A DNA stretch of 64,000 nt from Adineta steineri. Its lineage: Eukaryota > Rotifera > Eurotatoria > Adinetida > Adinetidae. This document shows, piece after piece, positions 1 to 10,453 of this stretch (position 1 is the first letter of the stretch; every line of letters begins with the position of its first letter). The stretch is taken from the NCBI GenBank assembly GCA_905250115.1, contig CAJNOI010000159.1, forward strand, positions 23,880-87,879. The letters run 5' to 3'. A model generated the notes under the pieces. It was not told the DNA's origin, searched no databases, and worked only from the letters and a program-made list of their open reading frames with translations. A program made the translations under genes and the position numbers.

Positions 1-2
1 GT

Positions 3-1352
3 GCTGTTTCAAACAACTTGCCTTGCTTCTTTATTACATTTGACCAGTCTATCGAAATCAACAATATTCCGTCTAGTATTCAAGTAGCTATTATGCTGAA
101 GAAACTATTCTCCAATTCTCAATTACATATAAAAGATCTTTCGCTATGTACTCAAGCTGGTGAACGTAGATTTAAATTTGCAGTATCAGATAAAGCTGAT
201 TTTTTAACATTATTTAATTGGACTTGGCCAGATAACATTGAAAACAAAAAAGTAGAGATTGCTAAACCACGTTATCTTCCAGATTGTTACTCATTGGTGG
301 TCCGCTATGTTCCAACCGAGGTCAACTACGAAATTGCAAGAAGTGAAATTATAAAATCAATATCAAGTGCAGTTAGTTTCTCATCAATCAACTATCAACA
401 ACGTCGTCGTCCATCTTATGATATTCGCTTCTCAGTACACAATCTTGAACAATATCAAACAGCTTTACAATTAGGTCGTATTGCCATTGGGCAACATTTT
501 CTTCCACTGACAAATTATCATACTAGTTATCGTATGACATATTGTACCGCCTGTTGGAAAATCGGTCATATGCGTAGTCAATGTCAATTTCCAGTCTGCT
601 GCGGAAAATGCTTAGTTCCTTACACCAATGGTGTTAAACATATATGTCAAGATAATGCCTTACGCTGTGCTCAATGCGGTGAGAACCATTTCTCACTCGA
701 AGCTATTTGTCCTATTGTTAAAAAATACAAAGATGAACTGAAATTAGCAGTGGATAATGCATTATCAACAGGTGTAATCAAAAGACCACCGTTGGTGGAT
801 AATTTACCACGTCCATTCCAACTACATCATAAAGAATTTCCTACTTTACACAAGGAACAAACAGTTAGCCGCACAGCTTGGCACACAACTGATAAAGATA
901 TCTCATTTTCATCCTCAAATAATGATATGACTGAACTTGTAAGTTCTATTAAAAATCTAACAGAAACAATGACTCGTCTAGAAAAAAATTTTATCGATTT
1001 CAATAAACGTTTGGACACTCAAAACGATCGTATGTCATTATATCATCACAACATCTGTGCAACTATTGAATCAGTCCACATGTTATCAAAATGGGTGCAA
1101 GGTAGTCAAAATGAAAGAACAAAAATTAAAAAAGACGTCAATAAATCAATAAATGACCTACTGCAATGGAAACGAAAACTTATCTCGAACAAAAACAAAA
1201 ACCCAACCAATGACCACCAAGCATCTGAACACTCAACTACCAACCAAGAAGTAATCCAACATATTATCGATAACACTAACAACGACGAAAGCAACACAAC
1301 AACGGAAGCTACTAACTTCTCGCCTATGAACGTTTTCACAGATAATGCCTAA
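3..1352 (+). CDS. LINE ORF1, gag-like zinc-knuckle protein (5' partial)
   Basis: This is the nucleic-acid-binding ORF1 protein of the retrotransposon, expected to coat the element RNA. The frame is open to the window edge, and the first methionine-like codon (TTG at 18) is not a credible start, so the protein is 5' partial. Three cysteine/histidine clusters lie at about residues 174-230. The first is a clean CX2CX4HX4C zinc knuckle (CTACWKIGHMRSQC) and the next two are looser C-C-H-C arrangements. The last 180 residues are polar and Asn/Thr/Lys-rich. The stop codon overlaps the ORF2 start within ATGCCTAA, an arrangement that suggests ORF2 is translated by termination-reinitiation. Confidence 0.85.
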   Translation, partial: AVSNNLPCFFITFDQSIEINNIPSSIQVAIMLKKLFSNSQLHIKDLSLCTQAGERRFKFAVSDKADFLTLFNWTWPDNIENKKVEIAKPRYLPDCYSLVVRYVPTEVNYEIARSEIIKSISSAVSFSSINYQQRRRPSYDIRFSVHNLEQYQTALQLGRIAIGQHFLPLTNYHTSYRMTYCTACWKIGHMRSQCQFPVCCGKCLVPYTNGVKHICQDNALRCAQCGENHFSLEAICPIVKKYKDELKLAVDNALSTGVIKRPPLVDNLPRPFQLHHKEFPTLHKEQTVSRTAWHTTDKDISFSSSNNDMTELVSSIKNLTETMTRLEKNFIDFNKRLDTQNDRMSLYHHNICATIESVHMLSKWVQGSQNERTKIKKDVNKSINDLLQWKRKLISNKNKNPTNDHQASEHSTTNQEVIQHIIDNTNNDESNTTTEATNFSPMNVFTDNA

Positions 1353-4300
1353 TAAGTACTCTTCTTCTTTAAATGTTCATGCTCAATCCTTCTTTCCTAG
1401 CTCTTCCGATCATTTATCTTCCTCGATCAAATCACCTTTTGAAAATGCTCTTAGTAAATTAGATAGTTGGAAATTTCCATTTAAAACACAAAAAAGAATT
1501 GTACCTATTTTGAGCGATTGGTTTTCTTCTTCTACTCTTAATAACGTCTTGTCTCATTGGGAAAACAATCCATGTCCGTCTCGTAATAAATTTACACCCG
1601 TGAACATCCTTACATATAATGTTGAAGGTTGGGGCACACGAGCTCTAGAAGCAATAGACTTAATTTATAAAGTTGACAGTCCTATATGCGTATTCACTGA
1701 AGTAGGAGAGCTTTGGGATACCATTAAAGTTCCTCATTTTTCATCATTCCATCAAAAAGGCACCAACCATAGCGGGGGTGTTATGATATTGATAGGTAAA
1801 CATTTAAAAGCAACTAGAATAGATACTGATATTGAAAACACAGTGATAGTAGATGTGTTTGGACTTTCAGAACAAATAAGAATTATTGGTATATATTGGC
1901 CACAAGGACAAAAACGTAACCTAAATGATATTTCGCCCTTCTTAATAAAAGGAACCTTATTAATAGGTGACTTCAATGCTACCTCTGACGTTTGGTGTAG
2001 TCCATATACAGATCCACGTGGAACAACTTTAATGAAATGGATAGAAGATACGGATCTTGCATTCATTCCAACTAATCACCACTCCTCGAAAAGATCAAAC
2101 AGACATATTGATCTACCTTTTACTAACCTAAATAGAGCTGATTGTGAAACAATCTTTTTCGGTACAAGTGACCATTGGCCACTCGTTGTACGTTCTCCTG
2201 ATATAGGTTTTACCTCAAATTGTTTCTTCCCCCATATTGATTGGTCTGTCTATCAGACTATACTAGTGCTTCTAGAAGATTTTTGGATGAATGAACTTAG
2301 TAAAGTCTCTGTTGATATTTGGTATCAGAATTATATACGTTTTTTAGCGGCGCTAAAAAGTCGTTTAACATGTTGGAAGGAAATAGAAAAATACCGTCCA
2401 TCACTTCCTTCATATATTGTTGAAAGACTCCGAGACCTACGTCAAGTGAGAAATAAATATTATAGAGAAAGAAAAATAGTCGGTATTGCCAATGAAGATC
2501 TAAGAATATTGTTAAGAACTATGACCAGAGATGTAAGAAACGAAATCTATAAATATAGAACTGAGAGATGGATAAGTTTTTTATCCTCTATACAAAGTTC
2601 TCATGTTAGACAAGAGAATACCTTTTGGGCACATCTTTCCAAGATATACAAACGCAAAACGTTACCGTTTTCTAAACTACATGTAGGAACTAAAATCATA
2701 AGCGATGAACAAGAAATCTCAAAGGAGCTGTACAAACACTTTAACACCTTAGCTAAAACACCAGATATCAACTTAGCGAATAATCACGATTTACAAATAG
2801 AAACAGAATATGCGGAAATAATAAACGTACTTAATACGTCAACGGATTTAGGTCTAGAAGCTACTAATAAAAAAGAAGTTCATAAAATTATTAAAAAGAT
2901 GAAGAATAAGAAATCCTCAGGATTAGATGAAGTATCCAACTTCATTATCAAGTTGCTACCGCCCTCCTACATTGAATTTCTTGTAACCTGTTTTAATAGT
3001 TGGTTAAAAGAAGGAAGATATCCAGAATGCTGGAAAACTTCTAAAATCGTCACGCTCAATAAACTTAAATCAGGGATCCCTCGTTGTAATCAGACCAGAC
3101 CAATATCTCTTCTGTCAACCCATTCAAAGATCTTCGAAAAGATTCTGCTCGATCGCATTAGGCTTTGGGCAGAGGGGAACAGTTTAATTCCCAATGAACA
3201 GTCAGGGTTCAGAGCTAATTGTCTTCTACCTACAAGGGTACTTTCGATCTACCAGGAGGTATCGAACAACCTTGCTGCCAATGTCCCGACCCTTGCACTG
3301 TATGTAGATTATGAAAAGGCATTCGATCTTGTTTGGCATTTAGGCCTCCTTGTCAAATTGCAGAGACTTAACATCCCTAGGGGTCTCCTAAATATGATCC
3401 ACAGCTGGCTCCAAAATCGTAAAGCCTGTATCAGCTATGGGCAAACGATCTCAGATACCTTCGAGGTACGGGTTGGCCTACCTCAAGGAAGTAGTTTGAG
3501 CCCGTTTATCTTTATCGTTTATCATAGCGACTTAACCACATGTCTAGGAGCGCACTCAGGGCACATTTTTGCCGACGACTTAAGTGTGCTTATTAGGGCA
3601 CCTATTCAGAAATCCTATTCAGACCTTGTTAAGTACTTAGGGGTTGAAGGAAGCAAAGTCTGCGATAGGATTGCTGAATACTCGAGGCGTTGGAAACAAC
3701 CGATCAATGTAGGAAAAACTGTAGCACAGGTTTTTTACTCCCAGTTTACTCGACCTAAAGTGGACATTTTCATGTTAGGGGATAAAATTGCTTTAGTAGA
3801 CTCGTTCAAGTACCTCGGCTTTACTTGGACGAGTAAACTTTCCTTAAAACCCACCGTCAAGAGAAGTCTAGAGAACATACAAGTTTCCCTTAACAAGCTA
3901 AAATGGCTGAGATGTAAAAAAACCCTCTCTAAAGATGCCTTAAGAAGATGTTTCTTCGCTTACGTTTTTCCGCACATTGCCTGGTTGTTTCCTTTTTACC
4001 CTCTTCTCCCTCAAACCTATCAAGAATTCATCAGAAGAAAATACAGGAAAGCGTTGCGTTTAGTCCATCATGCCCCTTATGTTAGTACAAAAGATTTGTT
4101 CAGTCTAACCAAAGAAGAACCTCTTGAAAACTATGTAAAAAGATACATAACGAAGAGACTGAAGAAATTATATATCTCTGATCTCGGTTCTTCACTTTTC
4201 CTCGAGGACGTATTCTACTGGGACGATTACCACAAGAGACCAAAAGATGGATTAGGTAACCTTTTCTTGTTGAACCGTGTTAAAAAACAAAAACTTAGAC

Positions 4301-4359
4301 ACCGACCTATACTACTTGAGTGGTTAGTTTTTAATGAGGAAAATGATCGGAAGAGCTAG
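1345..4359 (+). CDS. LINE ORF2, endonuclease-reverse transcriptase (1004 aa)
   Basis: ORF2 nicks target DNA and reverse-transcribes the element RNA. The N-terminal AP-like endonuclease shows N92 in YNVEGW, E119 in FTEV, GDFNA with D209 and N211, and the SDH triad at 275-277. The reverse transcriptase shows YVDYEKAFD with D655, PQGSSLSP from 713 and FADD at 742-745, the catalytic aspartate pair. A basic C-terminal region follows, with no recognisable RNase H domain. Length and order match Jockey/CR1-type ORF2 proteins. The ATG at 1345 lies 8 bases before the end of ORF1 in another frame. All catalytic residues I looked for are present and there is no stop or frameshift. The clade assignment is inference. 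Confidence 0.92.
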   Translation: MPNKYSSSLNVHAQSFFPSSSDHLSSSIKSPFENALSKLDSWKFPFKTQKRIVPILSDWFSSSTLNNVLSHWENNPCPSRNKFTPVNILTYNVEGWGTRALEAIDLIYKVDSPICVFTEVGELWDTIKVPHFSSFHQKGTNHSGGVMILIGKHLKATRIDTDIENTVIVDVFGLSEQIRIIGIYWPQGQKRNLNDISPFLIKGTLLIGDFNATSDVWCSPYTDPRGTTLMKWIEDTDLAFIPTNHHSSKRSNRHIDLPFTNLNRADCETIFFGTSDHWPLVVRSPDIGFTSNCFFPHIDWSVYQTILVLLEDFWMNELSKVSVDIWYQNYIRFLAALKSRLTCWKEIEKYRPSLPSYIVERLRDLRQVRNKYYRERKIVGIANEDLRILLRTMTRDVRNEIYKYRTERWISFLSSIQSSHVRQENTFWAHLSKIYKRKTLPFSKLHVGTKIISDEQEISKELYKHFNTLAKTPDINLANNHDLQIETEYAEIINVLNTSTDLGLEATNKKEVHKIIKKMKNKKSSGLDEVSNFIIKLLPPSYIEFLVTCFNSWLKEGRYPECWKTSKIVTLNKLKSGIPRCNQTRPISLLSTHSKIFEKILLDRIRLWAEGNSLIPNEQSGFRANCLLPTRVLSIYQEVSNNLAANVPTLALYVDYEKAFDLVWHLGLLVKLQRLNIPRGLLNMIHSWLQNRKACISYGQTISDTFEVRVGLPQGSSLSPFIFIVYHSDLTTCLGAHSGHIFADDLSVLIRAPIQKSYSDLVKYLGVEGSKVCDRIAEYSRRWKQPINVGKTVAQVFYSQFTRPKVDIFMLGDKIALVDSFKYLGFTWTSKLSLKPTVKRSLENIQVSLNKLKWLRCKKTLSKDALRRCFFAYVFPHIAWLFPFYPLLPQTYQEFIRRKYRKALRLVHHAPYVSTKDLFSLTKEEPLENYVKRYITKRLKKLYISDLGSSLFLEDVFYWDDYHKRPKDGLGNLFLLNRVKKQKLRHRPILLEWLVFNEENDRKS

Positions 4360-4600
4360 TAAAGAAGGTATCTTCATCATATAATATTTGCATGTATTGT
4401 CACCTCCCTTTTTTCCCACATTGTATTAGTCAATATAACTAGATAAGTTATTCTCTCCTCCTACTTTTTGTACGCTTTAGATATATCTTCATATAGGTAG
4501 TTTTCTTCTATCTTCCTGTGCTTTATTTTTTTAATTTTCCTTTCTATTGTAAGCACTTCCGAGTGTGACAATAAAATGAGCATAAACCAAAAATATAAAG

Positions 4601-5345
4601 CTTAGTATAACTCCTTAAAGACTGACTATAAATGAGAAATAGCATAAATCTTATTTTGACCTAGTAGTTAGTAAATCATTTTTAGATCACCAAGATTTTC
4701 AACGCTCAATTAAGTTAATCTTTTTGTCACTGGAATTGTGGCCTGCTTCTCTAAAATAAGTTTTCAATATTTACAAGTAGAGAATATAAATTTGTCCAAT
4801 TATCTCTTATGAGATGATATAATAACAGAATGCTTTTCAAAGATTGTCTAAGATACGGTGGTATGCGAGTTTAACAAAACGTCAGAAATAAAAATGAAAA
4901 TAAGTTTTTTAGAGAAATATCTGTATTAATTCGATGATTTAACTTTCTTAAATATTCATATCAGTATATATAAAAGATAAGTTATTACTAGACTGTTATA
5001 TCCCTCGTGATCTGACACAATTCACTGTAGATTTGACAAAATATATTAGTAAACTGTTATGAGACCGATTTTAAAGGAAGCTTGTAACGTTAATAAAAGA
5101 AGAAATATTTTCTTTATTTTGCACTAAAGAATTTTTCGGATGCATTCGAAGTTCTATTACCAAATGAAAGTTAGCATTGCGCTAATCATTTACGAGTAAT
5201 CGTGTTAGGTAGAACTTGCGAACGTGACTATGCGAAACTAGAACTCCATTTACTAAATTCATTTTAATACAACATATATGCTGACAAACACAATATTGAG
5301 AAGAAATGCTTCTCACATTATAATAAATATTACGATACATCTTTG
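4601..5345. other. Intergenic, no gene seen
   Basis: AT-rich sequence between the retrotransposon and the minus-strand ADP-ribosyltransferase, which ends at 5346. I see no ORF with protein-like composition, no RNA gene and no clear repeat. It should contain the 3' UTR of the downstream minus-strand gene. Confidence 0.5.
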
Positions 5346-6440
5346 TCACTTACTAGAAAAACGTTGTGTTAATTCCAAGTAGATTAAATGTTTGCCTTTC
5401 TCAGGTTCCTCTTCGACACGCAGAACACGAAAACATACACCTGGTGTCACAAGTTCTTCTTCTTCATTAGGATATTCCGATAATTTACTAATATCAGCAA
5501 TAAATGCAAACAATACTTTCATAATGAATAGTGTATTCCCAAATCCTTCTGCTTTTTCACGATTACGACTACACGATGAAAATCCTTGGAAAGAGCCATA
5601 CTCTTTTTTATTCCTGGCCATTTTTTTATAAACAGCGATCTGTTCTGGTTTGAGTTTGGCTCCCCGATAAAGTTCAATGTTAGTTTTCACCTTTTTATTA
5701 TATGGATCATCCCAAAGTAATAAGCAAAATGGACCTAGTGTTTGAACTGTATGCCGCCAGATATGTTCTTCTTCTTTGCTTCCAACTAATCTCATGTTTG
5801 CGTTCAAAGTTTTGTATAGGAAGCTTTCCAACGAGTAAAGATAAACACAGCGTTGCCATACTTCTTCAATTGCTTTATCCTTTTTTTCTAGAAGGCATTT
5901 AGCAAATTCTTCAGCTTCTTTTTGTTTTCCAATATGTTTGCCTTCTTCGATAATACCTTTAGCAGCTTTTTCAACAAGGCCTGGTATCATACCTGGTTTT
6001 TTGGAAGGAAGCGCATCTAATTTTAGGCCCAAATATCTTCTGACTTCTACGATAAATGGCGATACCCAACCATATTGACCACCAAATGAACGATCCGATG
6101 CAAGTGGAAGGTCCACGAAGCGTTCTTCTCTCAAATGTTTGTCTTCTCTATTGCGTTCAATTCTTTTTACGGATCTCTGCTTGTTATTATCACTGTTTAG
6201 TATTTGCAGATAATGTTTAAAATCAATGTAATAATCATCCAAAATAGCTCGTGGTTGGTTATGAGAAAAGGCTCTTTCGATAATTAGATTTTCAATATCT
6301 GAATACTGACTCCATGTTGGTGGCTCAGTTTTTGACCATGGATTGGGATTCGATTGCCATTTCCATTCAATAGTTTTTAGGGAGTTTGTTGTTGTTGGTG
6401 TGATCAATATTGTAGGTGTTGTCGATGTTGTAGTACCCAT
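5346..6440 (-). CDS. WWE domain-ADP-ribosyltransferase (arginine-specific type), 364 aa
   Basis: Predicted mono-ADP-ribosyltransferase that would move ADP-ribose from NAD+ onto a protein side chain. After a Thr-rich leader, a WWE domain covers about residues 24-80 (WKW, NPWS and the I-DF-Y-Q pattern), a module known to bind ADP-ribose or poly-ADP-ribose. The ART domain covers about 108-364. It has the R-S-E pattern of clostridial-toxin-like and vertebrate ecto-ARTs: R259 in LYRG, F-S-S at 287-289, and a Glu run at 326-329 that supplies the E-x-E (catalytic Glu probably 329). I chose the ATG at 6440, because the longer reading begins with TTG at 6485. A polypyrimidine-AG on the minus strand near 6510 could mark a 5' UTR intron. 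No signal peptide is visible, so it is probably cytosolic. WWE plus ART is a recurrent bdelloid architecture. Confidence 0.85.
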   Translation of the reverse strand: MGTTTSTTPTILITPTTTNSLKTIEWKWQSNPNPWSKTEPPTWSQYSDIENLIIERAFSHNQPRAILDDYYIDFKHYLQILNSDNNKQRSVKRIERNREDKHLREERFVDLPLASDRSFGGQYGWVSPFIVEVRRYLGLKLDALPSKKPGMIPGLVEKAAKGIIEEGKHIGKQKEAEEFAKCLLEKKDKAIEEVWQRCVYLYSLESFLYKTLNANMRLVGSKEEEHIWRHTVQTLGPFCLLLWDDPYNKKVKTNIELYRGAKLKPEQIAVYKKMARNKKEYGSFQGFSSCSRNREKAEGFGNTLFIMKVLFAFIADISKLSEYPNEEEELVTPGVCFRVLRVEEEPEKGKHLIYLELTQRFSSK

Positions 6441-7499
6441 AACTCTTAATACTTTTCTTTTGCTTTTGATGATAAACAACGTCAACTATTTCACTTGTTT
6501 CTTTTATCTGAAAGTGTAAAATAATGATGATGAAAGTTGTCTTATTAAGAAAGCTCAAGAAATCCAAAAAAACAGAATGCTAAGGGATTCAGGTATTTCA
6601 TGAAATAGAAAGGGTTTAAGAAATATAAGGAGCTCGTACAGCTCAATGAATTCAAGAGATTAATGAGATTCAGAGAATGCACGAACTGAGGGAGCCATCT
6701 TCTGGATATAGACTAGAGTGAGAAAGTGAGTTTATGTCTGAGCGAAGATGTCAAGAGATAATATAAAACTTAAATTCATATCTGTAAACATATTCTGAGT
6801 CATATTCTCGAGTTGAAGCTGTTGCCCTCAAGAATGAGAGAAATGTTCAGATAGAATACTCACGATTAGTATCCATCACCTTGAAGATGATATTGATGAC
6901 GAAATAAGAAACTACAAGCTGACTAACTACATGTATTAGCAGTATAAAAAAGCTACCCACTTGTCTTTTTGTGTTGTTATGTGTGCTTGATAGAAAGAAT
7001 CGAATGAGATTACAAATTTTCATTTCTTTCTAGACTGAGATAAAAACGAAAGATATTGTTAACAGAGATTGGTGATAACAATACTACTTTGTTGGAAATT
7101 TTTTAGGAGACACAGTTAAACGAAAGTCAAATATTTAACGTTATTTGGTATTTATTGTTGCTTCTCGAGGATGTGGGTGACGGTGGGTATTGTATTTACC
7201 TCTCATTCACACTCACATCCATCCTCAAGATGGTTTTTATTATATTGTATTATCGTAGTAAAAAAATTACATGAAATAATATAGTAAATATTTGATCGTT
7301 TCATTCAATAAATCAGAGAAATGAAATTTTATATAGGCAATTGGTAATACATAATAATTTAGTATATTTATTTTTTATTAAATAATGAATTATAGAAAAA
7401 TGAATATGAATTTGTAAATGTTAGAAGCAGAAGAAATATTTCTTTATAATTAAATGAATAATTTAAATGGTAATGATAATAATATCAGCCAAATTAAAA
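6441..7499. other. Intergenic; holds one G/C-rich hairpin
   Basis: Contains the upstream region of the minus-strand ART gene and the presumed 3' UTR of the cyclophilin gene. The stretch 6590-6780 is purine-rich and low in complexity. The only structured feature I see is the inverted repeat at 7164-7232, listed separately. Confidence 0.5.
7164..7232. repeat. Telomere-like G/C-rich inverted repeat (copy 1)
   Basis: Left arm CTCGAGGATGTGGGTG; right arm ends in CACATCCATCCTCAAG. The arms pair imperfectly around an AT-rich loop. The G-rich arm contains TGTGGG, the bdelloid telomeric motif. It belongs to the family of similar inverted repeats found throughout the window. Confidence 0.8.
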
Positions 7500-8492
7500 T
7501 CAATTCGACGGTACAGGACAATTGTATGTTATTGAAGTTTTTGTAATAAAATTAATTTGAGGATAATTAAGTCTAATCCATGGATTGCCTTTTGTTGAAT
7601 ATTGATTTTGATCGACACCATCACTACTACCTATATATACATAAGATAACAAATATATTACAATATGTATTGCCGATAATTAGAATTGAATAATATCAAT
7701 TAAAAATAAAATTTTCTCTCTGTTCGAAAATTATTATTTCATATCTTTTAAACATAATTTGTTATTAGCTCAAGTACGAAAAACGTCTTTAATGTATATA
7801 TGAAAAAATTTTGAGCTTATTACAAATGATAATATCAACGAGATAAACTCTAAGTAATTAACCATTTATTATAGTTTAATAGTTTACCTGGAGTTGGATT
7901 AAAAATAGCATTGGCAGTATCTAAACCAGTAGTAACAATTCCTAGACAAAAAGGAAATTCGTTAATTCGAATTATGTAAAAATAAAATATTTACCTAAAG
8001 GAGCAAAACCCAATGGATCTAAACGACTATTATCAATATAATTAATAAATAATTGAGTAGTACGAGTATTGGGACCTGCAGTTGCATAGGATAATGTACC
8101 AACAGTATTTGACATTAAAACAGGATCTGTTAAAACAAAAACAAACGTTTGCAATAGATATTATTATAAATATATGAATTACCATCCATAATAGGTTTAT
8201 CCCAAAGTTTATTTTGCGCTGGATCACCACTAATTCCAAATTGAACAACAAACTTAGGAACAACACGAAAAAAAGCCGAAGGTACATGATAAAATTGCGA
8301 ATTAATTACATCAAATAAATGATTTGCACCAAGTGGTGCCCATTTTTGTGTTATATTGATAATTATAGGATTGCTAGCACCTTTTACGTCTGTATCAAAA
8401 CGAATACAGTAAGTCTCTGGATAACTCTGAGCTAAACCATTAACTATTGTTAGAAAGAATATGACCACTAATAATGAATTTGAATTAGACAT
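7500..8492 (-). CDS. Secreted cyclophilin-type peptidyl-prolyl isomerase, 4 exons, 208 aa
   Basis: Predicted cis-trans prolyl isomerase of the secretory pathway or extracellular space. Rebuilt exons are 8183-8492, 7995-8126, 7888-7941 and 7500-7630. The introns are 56, 53 and 257 bp, all GT-AG, and the three junctions are phase 1. The total is 627 coding bases, an exact multiple of three. A hydrophobic signal peptide spans residues 1-22. The cyclophilin fold is recognisable from [18 protein letters not shown], then [20 protein letters not shown] and GFAPLG. The canonical order is F-R-V, then A-G-P-N-T, then Q-F/L-F-I. The catalytic Arg of the FHR motif is present as FFR. The C-terminal end is Asn/Thr/Ser-rich. 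The sequence resembles secreted cyclophilin-like proteins of protists and bacteria more than animal CypA or CypB, which is an impression only. Confidence 0.85.
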
Positions 8493-9854
8493 CTGAAGAG
8501 AAAAATATTTCGATGAGCGAGCAATATAACATCACAAGTATATTTTAGATAAAGTTTATCATAAAAATGAATAAAAATATATGACCTTTATCATCGTCGA
8601 TTAGTTGAAATTTGTAAACACAAATTCTGTATACATGTACTAACAGAATAGAGTTCAATCGGTCACATATTTCAAAGAAAAAAGAAAGAGATAAAGGTTA
8701 AGTAAATTGAAAGAATAACATGCATTAATAAAAATGTATGAATAGATATAATTGATTCTTAAATAGGATGTTTTTATCAATAATGTATATTAAAAGAAGA
8801 TGTATGAATAAATTAAAAATATTGTAAGACTTACGATTTCGTTATACTATCAAATGAAAATTTGGCTAAACTGTTTTTTATTGTTAAATAAATTACAGTT
8901 AGAAATGAAGTTATAAAAAGAAATGCGTTTTTTTCTTATCTATTTATTATATTTTATCTTTATTTAGTCTTTGTTTGTCACATGTTTTTTAACTCTAAAA
9001 TAAATTCTTCTTTGACGAATAGCTTGGTCACTCTATTCAAATGTTCTATACACTCAAAAAATGACTTACATAAAAATCGAAATTTATTTAATAAATATCC
9101 TCTTAATCTAAAATTATATATAAATAAATAGAACATTATATTCAATAAACAAACTTCACCGAATAAGACAATCATTTGAAATCCTACTAAATCAACATAA
9201 ACAAAGAAATCAAGAATTACAGTTAAATAAATCGAACTCCATCCATCAATAAATAATACAAATATAATAATAATTTGTTTTAGTGAAGAAATATCTCGAC
9301 GACTAATCGTTATTTGTTAAGTATTAATAGTATCCATTGTTTTGTTTTAAAGAAAGGTTTTCTACAATATGTTATAGAACATAATCTATAATATGGCAAA
9401 AAAGTGGAAAAAATAAAATAAAATAATATTAAAAAAAAACTACAATGAAATTAACGAATCATGAATAATAAAATATAATCTTGTAGTATTGATGATTCTA
9501 TTGCAAGTGACTAAAAAGAATAAATATTTAATATAAAAAATACATTATATACGGTTTTGAATGATAATATTTACATCAGCACCAAGTGTTACAACTGAAT
9601 ATTATTGAGAAGAGAATACTCTCTTAAAATTATATGAATAAGATGGAATTTGTTTTTAAATGTTAATCCTGTATTTAACAAAATAGCAAATATTATGAAA
9701 TATGTAAAAAAAAATTTAACAACATTTTTATTTTTACTATGAATTACACTTTAAATATTTAGTGATAATTTTATCATCAGCATGTTTGTTAATGAAAGAT
9801 AAATGTAATACATCCACTCATTATTTCGTCAAAAAAGAAGAAAAAAAACTTGAT
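8493..9854. other. Intergenic, AT-rich, no gene seen
   Basis: Very AT-rich. Short open stretches, for example near 8978-9175 on the minus strand, have the Phe/Leu/Asn/Ile composition expected from random AT-rich DNA and show no motif. The region upstream of 8492 should contain the cyclophilin promoter, but I cannot identify a defined element. Confidence 0.5.
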
Positions 9855-10187
9855 TCATTTCACAATATGGTTCACTACAATCAAGTGTTCCATTTGATTT
9901 ATCCTTAAACGATCAAAATCTACAAAGTATGACTTTATACAATAATAAAATTTAATAATCTTTTTACAGAGCTGCTTTAGAGTATAAGCTAATCCATTAA
10001 TAACTGTCATTGGTAATGTTTGAGTAAAGCCTTTCCAATTGGAATATTTTCCAGATTGTAACAGAAAAATGAAATAGTATATACGTTGTTGATTTTCTTC
10101 TAAATATGTGTGGGTTTTTAATCCTTGTTGAATTGCGTTTTTGAAAAAAAAATCTTTTTCTACGCATCTATTGGTATTTAGAGTACG
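9855..10187 (-). pseudogene. Orphan protein-like ORF without start, possible gene relic or exon
   Basis: An uninterrupted 110-codon reading frame on the minus strand, bounded by stops at both ends and with no Met in its first half. Its composition is protein-like rather than AT-biased, for example EENQQRIYYFIFLLQSGKYS followed by NWKGFTQTLPMTVINGLAYT. I do not recognise the family. It could be one exon of a gene whose other exons are lost, or a remnant. Just upstream on the minus strand there is TATTACCTAG, a possible splice acceptor. No neighbouring exon was found. Confidence 0.3.
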
Positions 10188-10453
10188 TCAACTTCTAGGT
10201 AATATAATGTGTCAAAATTTATATAAGTAAGCTAATCATAATCTTTTTCTACAGAATAATGTTCAATTGTACGTCATATCATTCATCTTGACATTTTGAC
10301 AAGATGTAATCTGCTTACAAGAAAATGCGCAGTTTTTTCTAAAGAACTTATTGGTATATATACGGGAACATGTTTTCATTTAATACTTGTTAAGAAAAAA
10401 AAATTGTCATTGAAAAACTTGTTCATTTCAATTGAAACATAAGCACAGCGAAT

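Larger units (their letters stand above)
1..4600 (+). mobile_element. Non-LTR (LINE) retrotransposon, two ORFs, 5' end cut by window edge
   Basis: A two-ORF LINE: a gag-like ORF1 with zinc knuckles is followed by an ORF2 carrying an AP-type endonuclease and a reverse transcriptase. ORF1 is open to base 1, so the 5' UTR and possibly the first codons lie outside the window. After ORF2 comes about 200 bp of pyrimidine-rich 3' UTR. It ends near a small stem (CACT..AGTG, about 4554-4566) followed by AATAAA at 4570-4575 and an A-rich stretch, which resembles the 3' ends of Jockey-type LINEs. The exact 3' end and target-site duplication cannot be fixed. Both long ORFs are uninterrupted, so the copy is young or still active. 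Confidence 0.9.
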
